Positions 34,994 to 47,900 of a DNA stretch of 64,000 bases are shown piece after piece. Location of the stretch: NCBI GenBank assembly GCA_022432975.1, contig CM039508.1, positions 24,925,278 through 24,989,277 of the forward strand, in the 5' to 3' direction. Below the pieces are notes generated by a model. The model was not told the origin of the DNA, did no database searches, and worked only from the letters and a program-made list of their open reading frames with translations. The position numbers and the translations under genes were made by a program. The stretch comes from Begonia masoniana. Its lineage: Eukaryota; Streptophyta; Magnoliopsida; Cucurbitales; Begoniaceae. How positions within the stretch are numbered: position 1 is the stretch's first letter; each line of letters begins with the position of its first letter.

Positions 34994-36039
34994 ATAAGAT
35001 CCAGAAGCCCATTGTATGACCTTCTTCAAGGAATTTGGGGGGATGAATCTATTAGTGTTCGGTGGAGAAGTTGATCCTCAGCCTGGTAAAAATTAGCTAA
35101 AGGGTATGCAGAAACAATTGAATGTTTTGCGAGTCTTGACCTGAGTATAGAGTGAGATTTTTCATCTTCTACTTTGAAAAGATGGCCAAGGTCGGGTGGA
35201 AATCCCTGAGGTTTGAGTATCAAATTGACATTATGATGTAGACACAGTTTAAGATGAGATTTTGTGACAATTACTGCAATTTTGGTCACATACAAAATAT
35301 GATCATCACTTACCTTGGCTTGGGCCATAAGGAGCAGATAGTTCTGGAGTACACTTATGCCATGTTTTGTGGAGCTGTCATAGTCTATCAAGGATATGAA
35401 TCCAGTAAACTGGATTGTAAAGTTTAAGAAGAACCTGAGACCAAAGATTCATTTTTTAGGTTTTTGTTGTTGTTGCTCAACTTGTGGAGGATGACCTGAA
35501 TGAGTTCTTTAGTGATTATAAAGGTAAGGGTAAAAAAGACCAACTATTTAGAGGAAAGATGATATGAAAAGATTAGAGGAAAGGTCAAAACAAATGTGGA
35601 CACATTCAAGGCCGTGGTTAGTTTAGTGATGGACCTTATGCTGTTGGGCATTCAAGCCATTATTTTTACCATACATGTAGATAGTCTGAGCTTTTGAGAA
35701 GGAATTGTCTAAGTGAGTAAGAGACCTACTCCAACTAGTTCTGCACTGACTACGAAAGTTGCAGCTGGGCCTAGTTTTGGATTCGACGAAGGATGTGTTG
35801 GTCACGGTCAGCATCCATTCTACAAAATGAAAGATCGAATAAATGTTAATTATTTCCCGTTCATTGGCCCAAGTGACTTGTTCAATTGTCACATCACAAC
35901 AAAGTACCTTAGAGACATTATGATAAAGAGGAAGCAACTTATTAGATACGGTCATAGATGAAGATAGAGTATCCCCACATCTTGTGTGATTTAGATGTGC
36001 GCTTAAAGTTTTGGATAATCGTTATTAAGGACGGGAAGA
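34994..36039 (+). pseudogene. gypsy gag/chromodomain remnant, second copy
   Basis: Duplicate of 32923-33968 within the second 2.07-kb unit, with the same stops and frames and a few substitutions. Confidence 0.6.
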
Positions 36040-38995
36040 TGTAACATCTCATCGGCTTTTGGCCAAAAATTTGTATTTTTATTATTAATTTGATAAATAA
36101 ATAAGAATACATTAATTTAAAGTACATTCTTCTGTATGCTAGAAATTGAATAATCTAGTACCAAAGTGTTGGATTGATGTTAATTTAGAAGAAAGTTAAA
36201 GTAAATGAAAAAGTATTAGTTAAACTGGATGATATGGGGGCAAAAGTGAAAAATAATGGAAATTAGGGTTTAATAGAGGATGGTGCATTGTTGTAATAAA
36301 AGGGCAAAATGTCTTTTAAGTATTTTTCATTTCCCCTCCCTTGCACAGAGAAAACATGAGAGTGGCAGAGAGATTTGGAGAAAAAGAAGCAGAAGAAGAA
36401 GAATAAGGAAAAGGTTAAAAAGGGCTGAAGATTCGTGCTTCTAGTGGATTGGAAGATCACTAGGGTGCTGACGCCCCAGGGAGGATGAGGGTCTTGTCTA
36501 AGCCAGGATGCAAGGGTGCTGATGACATAGCAAAAAGGAAGATCTTGGCTAGTGCTACAACTTTTTGTATTTGGGTGACTCTTAGACAGATTGTGAGAAA
36601 ATTTAGCTAAAATTTCTTAGTGAAGTTTTTACATTTTTTGAAATCCATTTATTCCATGTTGACTTGAATTGGTCCTAAGCAGCCAATCATATGTGATTTT
36701 TCAGTCAAAAGGTCAAATCGATAAAAATTTAGGGTTATCGCTTAATTTAAATTACAAAATAACAACGTTAGTTAAGTGGAAGTTACAGTTTTGAAAGAAA
36801 GTTTAAATTTTCAGCCAATTAGAATTAAAGATTTATTTAATACATAAATATCAAATTATATATTATTAATTAAAAATTTTAATTAAATAAAATTTTATAA
36901 AAGCACCGAAGAAACACCCTCCCACTCCCACGGGTGAGAAGGAGAAAGTGGAAGAGAGAACCGGAGTGTTTTGCTCTATATGATTTGTCATCCTAGCATC
37001 CTAATCTTAGTGATTTAGCAACGATTTTCATGCGTACGTTGTTTCTAACCATCTGTTTCGTTCATTTTTGTTGATTTTTGCGCTATTTGTTCATATTTGA
37101 TTTCGAGTTTGAAAACTCAAAATCATTGGTTGAAATCAATGTATTTGAGTTGATTTTGTGCATTGGAATAATTTTTGGGCAGAATTTTTTAGTTTTAGTC
37201 ATCAAAAATAGATATTTACAAAGTTGTCGATGATATGACTAAATTGGGACTTAGCGTGTGCTAAGTCGTGGCATAGAGTCGTTCCATGTGGACGAATGGG
37301 TGTGCATCATGTGGCGTGCGCACAGGCAATCCATGTTGTGGCGCGCCTCCTTTGAGTCACGATGCTTGTGCCTGTATGGCTTTGTGTCGTAGCATTGGGG
37401 CAATTTTGGTAGCCACGGTGTTGCACTTTTGGATTTGCGGTGCTAGCCTCTTTCCTTGTCATTTGACCTATTTTCTGGGCATTGTTTTGGCCCAATTCCT
37501 TAGGCTGTGTTGGACATGAAATAGGCCAAGTTTTGGTTTGGCTTGAAATTCACGGTCGTTTATCATTTTCTTACGTTTTGGGTTTCTAGTCTTGATTTAA
37601 GATCCATCCATTGTGCCTAGTGTTTATATGAGATTTTGACGTTAGATACTTTTTAGGTTTTGATGATGTTTCGTGTTTCGAGACTGTCTCCGTCAACTTA
37701 TTTTTAATTGTCGGAAATACAATCTTCTTCGAGATTGAGGTATCTTTACTCTTCGACATTGTATCACGTTTTTCAAAACGCTTATGTTGTTAAACAACAT
37801 GTTAGCTTTTATAATATAAGTATGACATTTATACATATTTATTTTATGCATGCATAGTATTTCATCTTATTTGATATATATGTCGGACGAACCTTTGGCT
37901 ATTTTTGTTGCAACTTGTCTTGTGATGGCAAGAACAACTTAAAATTCTGTTAATTATGAGAGCACAACTCATACTAGTGCAGGATGCACAATCCTACGTC
38001 AGTTAGGAGAGAGAAAAGTGAATGATTTATAAGTAAAATTCTTCTCTCGCCTTGTGAAAGCAATAACAACCAAAATTTTGCTAATTGTGAAGGTCTAGCC
38101 CATTACCAGTGGGGATACACAATCTCGCATCACTTTGAAGAATAGAAAGTAAACGGTTTATGAATAGAATTTTCATTCCTACCAAGTACAACACGTTTTA
38201 GTCAAATCTCAATAACAAATCTTTACTGGCCTTTGCTCAAAGCAGTCAATATTGTACTAAGAGCACGGGGGACTCCACAGTTTTGGTCTAGTCTTTTGGG
38301 CTCCTTTGTTTGTTACTCCATTTCTGCTGCGCTGAAAATGTTTTATTTATATGTGTGACATGGTATGAAGACAGTGATGACGTGTCCTTCATTTTGAATC
38401 CCTAAACATTGAATGGTCTTGAGATAGTCGTTCTTTCTCTCCTACACGATTGATTTATCTTTAGATAGTCATTATTTCTCTCTTACGTGATTAACTAGTC
38501 TACGAAGAGCCATTATTCTTTCTTTTACGTGCTTTGCAATGTTCAAAGGTCTGTGAGTGACATTATTTTCACTGCGACTAGATTCTACAAAAAATGAAGG
38601 CCCTTTTATTTTGTATATACTAATTATAAAACTTCATTCATTGGCTCATTGTTATTTAATAAAATAAGAAAGCTAGTTTTCTCATGCATTTAGTTATAGT
38701 ACATGATATCTTACTGAGTTAGTTAATCACTTCAAAAAAAAAAAAAAATTAGATAAAGATTGTGTAGATCAAGAGTAGTTGACCGTCCTAGAGTTTCTCA
38801 TTCATTTCCCTTGGGTGTGAGGTATTTTATTTCTTGTACATTATTTTCTTTCTATGTATATATTGCATTTTGTTTTTACTTTGAGGTCACTATGTGAATT
38901 TCGATCCATCTCGTGTGGGCTATCATTATTTTTTCTAAAGTCTTCCATTGTACACGAAAGTTTCGACTAGAATATTGGGTACCCTACAAAGATCG
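36040..38995 (+). repeat. LTR-J second copy and following LTR-like sequence
   Basis: TGTAACATCTCATCGG at 36040, past the end of the duplication (36699), into unique sequence with a TATA-like ttttataaaagc (36890-36901) and a transcribed-region-like cccactcccacgggtgagaagg. Paired 'acaactcatactagtgcagg' and 'cccattaccagtgggg' style blocks (about 37960-38120) are also present. Composition is that of a gypsy LTR. The right end is uncertain; gggtaccctaca near 38990 is a candidate. Confidence 0.45.
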
Positions 38996-39716
38996 ATAAT
39001 GGGAGTCTGTAAATGATATTTATGCGTGTGAGAACAACAATGGGAACTAGGGTAAACGATAAAGAAATAAGTTTTCCTTCTGAGATGTGTCATAATCTAT
39101 AAAAGCGATAAAAGTAATGACCACAATTTGTTGGTGAAAGCCTATGAAGCTGTGGTGGCATTCCACAAAAATAAAGTTGACAATAATAAATGGTAAAACT
39201 CCATTTAATGGGAATGTAGGCAAAATAAAATAGACGTGCGAGTCACATGATGAATGCATTGAATGATGAACATTTACTTGCATTTGGCATTCATATTTAT
39301 AATAGATTTATTGAAATGTCAGTTTTATTAGGTTGGTCGATATTCATGGTCTTGGGAAAGGATTGAGACTTATTTTGAGAAAAACTGCACGATTTGAGAT
39401 TACCACTTGGATATCTAGTGAAGGGAATGAACACTTGCTTCCTCATGTGAAGCGTGGAACATTTCCTTCAGTCATCTGAACGAAGAATGTGTGGTTGTGA
39501 AGAACAGTGACAATTAGAAGTAAATGACGGTTAACCATACCTAGAACTTGATACTGATTACTGTTAAAGGAAGAGCTTACGGATAGTATTCTGTCTCAAA
39601 TCCTGCTTTTTATGTGCTTCAAATATCTTTCACGTTCCTCTTCTATGATCCTATCTTCAATACAATCTTATCATGTGTATCTTCAGTAATAACAAGAAGA
39701 TGAATCAAAAACAAAA
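38996..39716. other. 3' flank of the subtilase gene
   Basis: No gene of its own. It should contain the 3' UTR and polyadenylation signals of the minus-strand gene ending at 39717. A 78-codon minus frame (39047-39283) has no recognisable features. Confidence 0.5.
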
Positions 39717-41995
39717 TCATCCAGCAAAGGACACTGCAATCGGACTTAGAACATTGTGGAGACCGTCATTCCATTTATACCAACCGAAACTGTATTTATC
39801 TTTCTCAGCTTTGCTTAGCATGCCACTTATTGCACTCACCGTCATGGTGAAGGTCCTCTTTTGGCCAACTTTGTCGAAAAGTAAAATGCTAGGAGATGAC
39901 CTTATGGTGGTCCCTTTCGGTGGTCTAGCAGAAAAGAAGTAGATACTCTGTTGAGATCCAACATTTGTTAATGTCCTTGTTATCATTATAGAGCCTTTGA
40001 GATTGGGAATTGCTATGGATGGGTAGTTGAGGTTGACTGATGAAATTGATTTTCTTGGACAGGTGAATTTTGGGTCGATAGTCTTGATTACGAGGCTGCA
40101 AAGATAGAGAATGTAGTCCGAGTATGAGGCGTCGTACACCAACCCGGGATCCACTGCTTTGGTTGGGCGGAAATGGCCAGACCCGAATGCGAAAGGCATA
40201 GAAATAGTACCAGTTTCATCAGACAATGGCAAACCTATGTTGTTTCTTATTCCAGCTGTGAAGGACGATGGAAATCATTAGAAACCATAGCATCAAAGTC
40301 CAATTAAGCTTATAGATTGCATCAAACAAGCATATCAGTCTATCTCAGTCATGATGATCAAACCAGGTATATGATCAAAAGCAGGAAATATGTCTGCATA
40401 TATTGTAGATTAATAAGAAAATTTACAGATTCATTTGATATAACGATCCTTTTATTTGTTTGAGTTACCTGTGGTCATGAGGGCAGATCTTATTGCAGCG
40501 CTGCTCCAAGTGGGATGTATGGCTTTCAAAAGGGCGATGGAGGCAGCAACGTGAGGGCATGACATTGAAGTTCCAGAGAAGATGTTGTACCGAACAACTC
40601 TGTGATCTTGACCAGATAGCCTCGTCGGTGGATTCGCAGGACTCCATGCTGCTAATATATTCAACCCTGGCGCCGTAATGTCCGGCTGAAAACGAACAAA
40701 TAGTTAGAAATCATCACCCTTTCTTGCATCTATTTAATTATAGTGATTCCATGCCGATATTGCTTCTTATTCTATTTCGGTTCCTCAATAAAGCATGAAA
40801 TTACCTTTAGAATGAATGGATCAATGGAATTTGGACCTCTACTTGAAAAGGCAGCCATGGATGGAGCTGGCTTAGTGTGCAACATAGTTTTTGCGGGAAG
40901 GATGGAAGCTGTAGGTTTGTTGGTAGAGTTGATGTACTTCATAATTTTAATGGCGTCTTCATAAACAACTGCAGTGGCTGGAAGAACATGAGCATCACAA
41001 GAGATTTCTGCTCCATTTGCAGGGCCATTTCCCAATATAAAACCAGCTCCTCCTGCTCTCTTCACTTCCATCCCTTTTCCAACTCTCGTCCCTGATCCTC
41101 TCATGCAAAGTACTATCTTCCCTTTTGTTTTTGTCTCTGAAAGTGATCCTGGAAGGCATTGCCTGAAACGTGCACAGTTTGTTCACTAAATTTCAATTGA
41201 AAAGGGTAATGTTTTTGGTGGAAAAGGCAGAAAAAAGTTGGATTTTATTGTCGAAATACCCTGCCATGTCTTTTGTCACGTTCGGTTTGATTACCTCTGC
41301 AGCATATACTATTGAGTACATTTTGTTTTCCAGTTTTGATGGCGTCACCGTTTGACCCTGCAATAGAGATTTTTTCTATTATTACAATTATATATTTGAC
41401 TAAATTTGCAGTGCTCAAGAGTTAAAAATTTGCCTTAATTTTATTGCCGTTTCCAAGAATAACAGGAGCCGGAAACTCCCGATCAACACTGCTGGCAGCA
41501 ACCGTGATAATCCATGGGGCTGGGTTGGACAATGTGGAAGGTCCAGGCCCCGAATTTCCAGCGCTACAAGCCACCACTATGTCCTTCTTAATAGCGTGCA
41601 AAGCTCCCACTGCAATCCCATCATTCGTATAATTCACTGGTTTAGACGTTCCGATCGATATGCTCAGAACATTGACACCGTCGGCAATGGCATCGTCTAT
41701 CGCGGCTAACATGTCTTCTTCAAAACACGTGTTTCCGTCTGCCTTGGTATGACCTGGTATTGGCCAACACACTTTGTAGATCGCCAGTCGGACCAGCGGT
41801 GCACCACCTGACGCAGTTCCCCTGGCAAACCCTCCGAGGGCAGAGGCATTTTTGACCCTTCTCCCACCGACAGTGGAGGCAGTGTGTGTTCCGTGACCAT
41901 CTTTGTCTCGAGGTGATCGATAATCTTCTGTCTTGTTCAAGTGTCCGTAGAATTTTTCGTAGCCTTTGATGTAGTATCTAGCCCCGATTAACTTC
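39717..41995 (-). CDS. SBT5.6: SBT5.6-like gene, exons 5-9
   Basis: 3' block of the gene: catalytic His, oxyanion Asn, PA insert, catalytic Ser and fibronectin-like domain. Acceptors: ttgcag/GAAG (exon 5), ctgcag-like tgcag/GGTC (6), tttcag/GCAA (7), ttcag/CCGG (8) and ttcacag/CTGG (9). Intron 5 begins AAG/gcaaat, a GC-AG intron; the other donors are GT. A gene caller that cannot cross the large intron would report this block as a separate, N-terminally truncated gene. Confidence 0.93.
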
Positions 41996-44900
41996 CTGCA
42001 ACAATGTAATACTAAGCAATATTTAAATGAGAGTAATAATGGAAAACAAGGGATGAATAAAATAAGTGAGAAGGACATATCAACCATACAGCCTAGGAAA
42101 AGTTCGAAATTTGGAAGCACAAAAGATAAGGGGGACCCTTCCAACTGTGTGTACAAAACAAAAACAGCTAAGCTTGCTCATAAACAATCATATTATCTCA
42201 TTTGAAAAAAAAAAAAAAAGAAAAGAAAAATCAACCTTACAAAACAAAATATTCGGAGTAAAGTGTTTTATTTAATTATTGGACTTGTCTAAATTGTTAC
42301 ATGTAGCAAGGGTGTAACTTTAACTCCCATCTAATAATGAGAAAAAAAAAAAAAAAAAAAAAGAATGAGAAGACATTTTATAATAGAATTGCATTGGGTG
42401 TGGCTAGTAGTGAGAATGGTTGGGTTCGGTTCTAACTTTAAAAATATAAGAAAATTGAACCTGGTAGAATCTGAAGTTGTCTAATCAGTTCTTGGTTTCA
42501 TTTTTGGAAAACTAGTCAGAAACCAAACTGAATTATATTGGAAGGGTATTTAATTTTTTTCTGTAACTCTTGTAACATTACAAGTCATGACCGATCAAAG
42601 TCGAGCCAGACAAATAAATATAACCAAAATCATTAAAACCAAAGAAAAAATCGAGGCAAAAATGGAAAATCAAAAAAGACCAAATGTAACATACTAAGGT
42701 TAGTTCATTTTTAAAATTTAAATTCCCAAATCAGAATAAAAATCAAAGTCTTAATTCTAAACATAATCATAGATTTTAGCCCTAAATCTCTCAAGATCGT
42801 AGGGAAATCCGAAATTATCTTCAACAAACAGCTTAACAACTGTTAGCTTGTCATGGAAGGGGCCTCTATGAAAGGCTACACAGTTGGGCTACCAAAGGCA
42901 AGCACAGTAAAAACAAGAAATGCCAGCCCAAGCCCAAATTATATGTTGATGACGTGGCCAAACCGTTAGGAAAGAACACCATTATAACTAGCAGCAATGG
43001 AGAGTGAAGGGGGGGATTTTTTGGTTATCTTTCATTTTTCTATTTTGTTATTTTCTGTATTTTCTATCTTTTCTCTGTAGAACTCTACGAGCCGATTGAG
43101 GATTGAATGAAGATTGCTTGATTTTCTGAAACCTTCGCTCATTTCTGAGTTGTGAACCCTGGGTTACACAACAAGTGGTATCAGAACAACTACGATCAGA
43201 AAATGACAGAAACCAGAGCAGCCGCGATTGGAGGGATGGCTGAATCGAGAGAAAAATCAAACGAAGAGAACCTGCGGAAGCTCACCGACGGGCTCCAATG
43301 ATTGCAAAACGTGATGTCCGATATCAGCACTCAGGTGGCCACCACGGGCCAAAATTTTCAGGATCTGCAAATTAAATAGGACCGTGGAGAGGACATTCCA
43401 CACCTTGGTGCATAAGTTGACAGCACAACAGGAGGTGATTTTGTCCATGCTTATGAAATTGACTCAGTCTCAGTCGAGTACCGGAGTACATCAACCGGGG
43501 GTAACTGACCCTGGCGAGAAATCGGCATCGCTAGGATACCACCCTTCACTGAGAATCAATAGTCCGATCACTGCCGCTGAGATGGCGCCGATTCTCCAGC
43601 AATCAACCGAATCTGGGCAGAAGCAATATGTGGGGACCTATTTTTGGCGACAACAGTAAGCAAGGGGAGATTCATCTATGCGTTCTTCCAGCGCACCAGT
43701 CGCAGCGGCGGAATCGGGGTTGAGGGCAGCCGTATTCGGAGAGCACGGATTGAAACAGCCAGTACACAGTGCTCCATTCCTGCCATTTTAGTCAAATACG
43801 CTAATCCCACCACTTCAGCGACAACATCTTCCTTCCAAATCGGCAGTGCTGAAGGTTGACGACATTACCCTAGCTCTTGCGGGGTCTGGCGCGAACCAGA
43901 CTATGTCTAAACCAATCAATTCAGTTCAGCACGTCGTTGCCTTCAACCCAACCTATGATTAGCTATGGGTGCCTATATACGGTCCTTCACATTCCTATGC
44001 GAATGACGAAATTGCGCAGGGAATGCGAAATCAAAAGCTGAGTTTTGTGGAGAATGTTTCGATTGAGTCGTTTCAGTCTGCCAATGATGTCCGGCTTTCA
44101 TCTCTCGAACTGGAATCTCTTAACGATGGATGCAACGTGCATGCACCTCAACACTCTGGCGAAGATAACAAGAACTTAGCAAATCATTTGAAGGCAACTT
44201 TAGGATCCTCCTGGAAGGAAATTCTTTGTGGATAACAAATTCTGGAAGGAAAAATGGATTTCGAGAGTCCAGCAGTTCTTATCGTGAGTTCATCTGAAGT
44301 TTTAATTCGTAAGATTTTGAACTATAAATCGACACGAAAAAAATGATATTATAAGCCTAGTTGTGTATTTTCCTCGATGAGGTGAGACATAATGTCCAAG
44401 CTCGGCAAGTTTTTGGAACTCTACTTGTGTTGCATATTCTTCCAAAGTACGGTGGTAATTTAGCTCAAATAGTGCATGATGCAGACAAACCTAGCAAAGT
44501 TGTTCATCTTAAAGAGCTTTACCGTCATAATGATCCTGAAGCAACGATTAGATTATTTGAAAGCCAACCATCATTACAACGCAACTCAACTGCAGTCTCT
44601 GAATATGTCAAGGCATTAGTACAAGTTGACAAGTCTCTGAATATGTCAAGGCATTAGTGCAAGTTGACAGGCTGGATGGAATGGAACTTCTCAAGACTTT
44701 ACAGAGAGGCATTTCAAATGCATCTAGGGAAGAAGAAAGTATTGGTGGCTTTTCAGCCTTCAGGAATGCTGGAAAGTCTATCAAAGATGGTGTTCTTGGA
44801 ACTGCCAATGTTCCCATTCATATGGTGGCTACTGAAGGAGGACATTTTAAAGAACAGCTATGGCGAACTATTTGCCTTATTTTATTGGCTTTTCTCTTGA

Positions 44901-47900
44901 TCTCTGCTGTAGGAGCACCTATTGAAGATAGGGGAATCAGTAAAGGATTTGGCCTCAACGAGGAGGTGCAGCTTATAATGGAATCAAATACAAAATTTAA
45001 TGATGTCAAGGGTGTGGATGAGGCTAAGGCAGAACTTGAAGAAACTGTTCACTATCTCCGCGACCCAAAGAGATTTACTCGTCTTGGTGGAAAGCTCCTA
45101 AAAGGTGTTTTACTCGTTGGCCCTCCAGGCACAGGTAAGACAATGTTGGCGAGGGCTATTGCTGGAGAAGCTGGGGTTCCCTTTTTCTCATGTAGTGGCA
45201 GTGAGTTCGAAGAGATGGTTGTTGGTGTTGGAGCCAGGAGAGTTAGGGATTTATTTTCTGCTGCAAAGAAGCGGTCTCCTTGCATTATCTTAATTGATCA
45301 AATTGACGCCATTGGTGGGAGTCGGAATCCAAAGAACCAACAATACATGAATATGACTCTGAATCAGTTATTGGTTGAACTTGATGGCTTTAAACAAAAT
45401 GATGGGATAATTGTGATTGCAGCAACCAATTTTCCCGAGTCATTGGATAAGGCCTTGGTGAGACCTGGGCGTTTGATCGCAACATCGTTGTGCCTAATCC
45501 AGATGTTGAAGGACGAAGGCAGATTTTGGAGTCTCATATGTTGAAGGTCCTGAAGGGAGATGATGTTGACATGATGATCATTGCTAGAGGAACTCCTGGG
45601 TTCTCAGGTGCTGATTTAGCAAATTTAGTGAATATAGCCGCATTGAAGGCCTCCATGGATGAAGCGAAAGCAGTGACCATGGCTGATCTGGAATATGCAA
45701 AGGACAGGATTACAATGGGAAGTGAACGCAAGTCAGCTGTTATTTCAAAAGAGTCGCGAAGGTTGACGGCTTTCCATGAGGGTGGCCATGCTCTTGTTGC
45801 CATTCGTACTGATGGTGCACTTCCCGTGCACGAGGCAACGATAGTACCCAGAGGAATGGCTCTTGGCATGGTTGCACAATTGCCAGAAAAAGACGAGACG
45901 ACTATTTCCTTAAAATAGATGCTTGCTAGGCTTCATGTTTGCATGGGAGGACGGGCTGCAGAGGAGCTTATCTATGGAGAAAGTGAGGTTACATCCGGTG
46001 CATCATCTGATCTCCAGAATGCAACTTCACTCGCTAGAGCGATGGTTACAAAATACGGAGTGAGCAAAGAAGTTGGGCTGGTTTCTCATGACTAAAACGA
46101 CAATGGTAAAAGCATGAGCACAGAGACGAGGTAGAGTGTGGAAGAAGCCGACTGTCGAAGAGCATATGATTCTGTTGCTCTATAAATTTTTATCCTTGAG
46201 GACAAGATATGTTAAAGGGGAGGACTATCATGGAATGGGCTTCAGGCTACACAGTTGGGCTACCAAAGGCAAGCACATTAAAATCAGAAAATGCCAGCCC
46301 AAGCCCAAATAATGCGTTGATGACGTGGCCAAACCGTTAGGGAAGAACACATTATAACGTGCAGCAATGCAGAGTGAAGGGGGGGATTGTTTGGTTATCT
46401 TTCATTTTTCTATTTTGTTATTTTCTGTATTTTCTATCTTTTCACTGTAAAACTCTACGAGCCGATTGAGGATTGAATGAAGATTGCTTGATTTTCTGAA
46501 ACCTTCGCTCATTTCTGAGTTGTGAACCCTGGGTTACACAACATAGCTGTTGAATAAAATCTGCGATGGAAATTGGATTTTGTGGGGAGTCGGCTGGAAC
46601 CTACCCTTATAAATAGAGGTACCCCTAGGAGTTCAAGTACTCACCTCTGCAACTTCAAGTTCTCCACCTTTCGACCTCCAACCATTGTCCAGATGTAGCG
46701 AAGTCCTCCAAGGAAGCAACAACTCCGCTATGAGCAATCGATTGAAGTTTCCGATCAACCTCCCAAGCGAAGTACTCTTCTCGGTCAAAGATTTCACCAC
46801 CAATCGAAGACGCTCTCTACGGTCGAAGCCTCGGACCACCCTCTTCCGGCGAAGGCGCTCATCTCTCTGATGTGCAGCAACTCCGATCGGCGAGGCACAC
46901 TATGAAACCCACCAACAAGTTTAGGGGAGAAAACAGACGAGGACAAAGAGGTAATTTTCTCTTCCCTAAATCAACTTGCCACCTATACAATTCTTCTCCT
47001 CCTACTTAATAATCTCCTTCTGTTATTTCCCCCTCCAGAAACCCTTCTGTTGAAGGCGCCGCGCACCAGAGAAGAAAGAAGGAAACAGAGGGAGAAAGGT
47101 TGAATTGGACCTTCGACGTTCAGCTTCTTCTCGTATTGTTTTGTTTGAGAAATAGTTTTACTCATCTGTTTTCCTTTTTCTTCAGTTCCGAAAGCTTTAT
47201 CTCTTTCTTCTTGGACTTGTTGATTCCTTTGCTGTTGAGGTTTTTTTTTTTTTTGAGATCGAATGAGATTGTCAAAACCCTTGAGTTCTTCTCTGCTGGC
47301 CGTAGGTATGAACCCAAACTCTTGAGTTCTTGTCTGCCATGTTATTGTCAAAACCTTTGGGTTCTTCTCAGCTATGTTTATTGCCAAGGGTTATATATGT
47401 AAAGGTTCTTCTCTGCTGTGGGAAAATAATTTTCGGTATATAAAGGTCTTGCATCAATACTCTAGATATGAGAGACTTATAGTTAGCAAAACAGGGAGTT
47501 GAAATTTCTAGAATGTAGTTATATATGCATTGTAGTCGAGCCCAAATTGTGAAGAAATGAGACCAAATTATGGATTAATTACCCAATTTGATGTGGATTG
47601 TCTTATGGAGAATGAATTGAGAGACAAAATAGCCCAAAAATAATGAATGACTTTATTCTTTGTTAGGTACCAATTTATTGAATTAAAGTGTGGACTCATT
47701 GACTCGGGCACTTGGATATATTGAGTTTTGACATGTTGTAAGTGCAATCGAGGTAGGGGTTTATTTTATTTTTGGTTAAGTATTATTATTTTTAATTCAT
47801 TAATTAAATTCATTTATTTGGCATAAAATGTTCATTTAAATTTTATGCTATTATTTTCATTCACACATTTATCAACTGCATATTTTATCATTGATAAAAA

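Larger units (their letters stand above)
32553..36699. repeat. 2.07-kb direct tandem duplication
   Basis: Copy 1 about 32553-34627, copy 2 about 34628-36699. The word ttcagtcaa occurs at the start of copy 1, at the junction and at the end of copy 2, so the breakpoints share microhomology. Copies differ by scattered substitutions and one-base indels. Each contains the end of LTR-E2, gypsy gag and chromodomain remnants, and the start of LTR-J. Confidence 0.92.
42849..46543 (+). mobile_element. gene-capturing LTR retroelement (element K), target duplication TAGCT
   Basis: 3695 bp. 5' LTR 42849-43173, primer-binding site 43176-43187, gag-like start, three host-derived segments, polypurine tract 46214-46224 and 3' LTR 46226-46543. 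TAGCT flanks both ends (42844-42848 and 46544-46548). No protease, RT or integrase is present, so it must have moved with enzymes from another element. Captured segments lie in the same orientation as the element and lack introns. The LTRs differ at scattered sites, and the 3' LTR starts TA instead of TG, so insertion is not very recent. Maize Bs1 is the closest described analogue. Confidence 0.9.

Noticed and set aside
44657..45544. Functional FtsH gene
   Set aside because: Frame lesions before and after, Walker B Gln, truncated C-terminus and location inside a retroelement.
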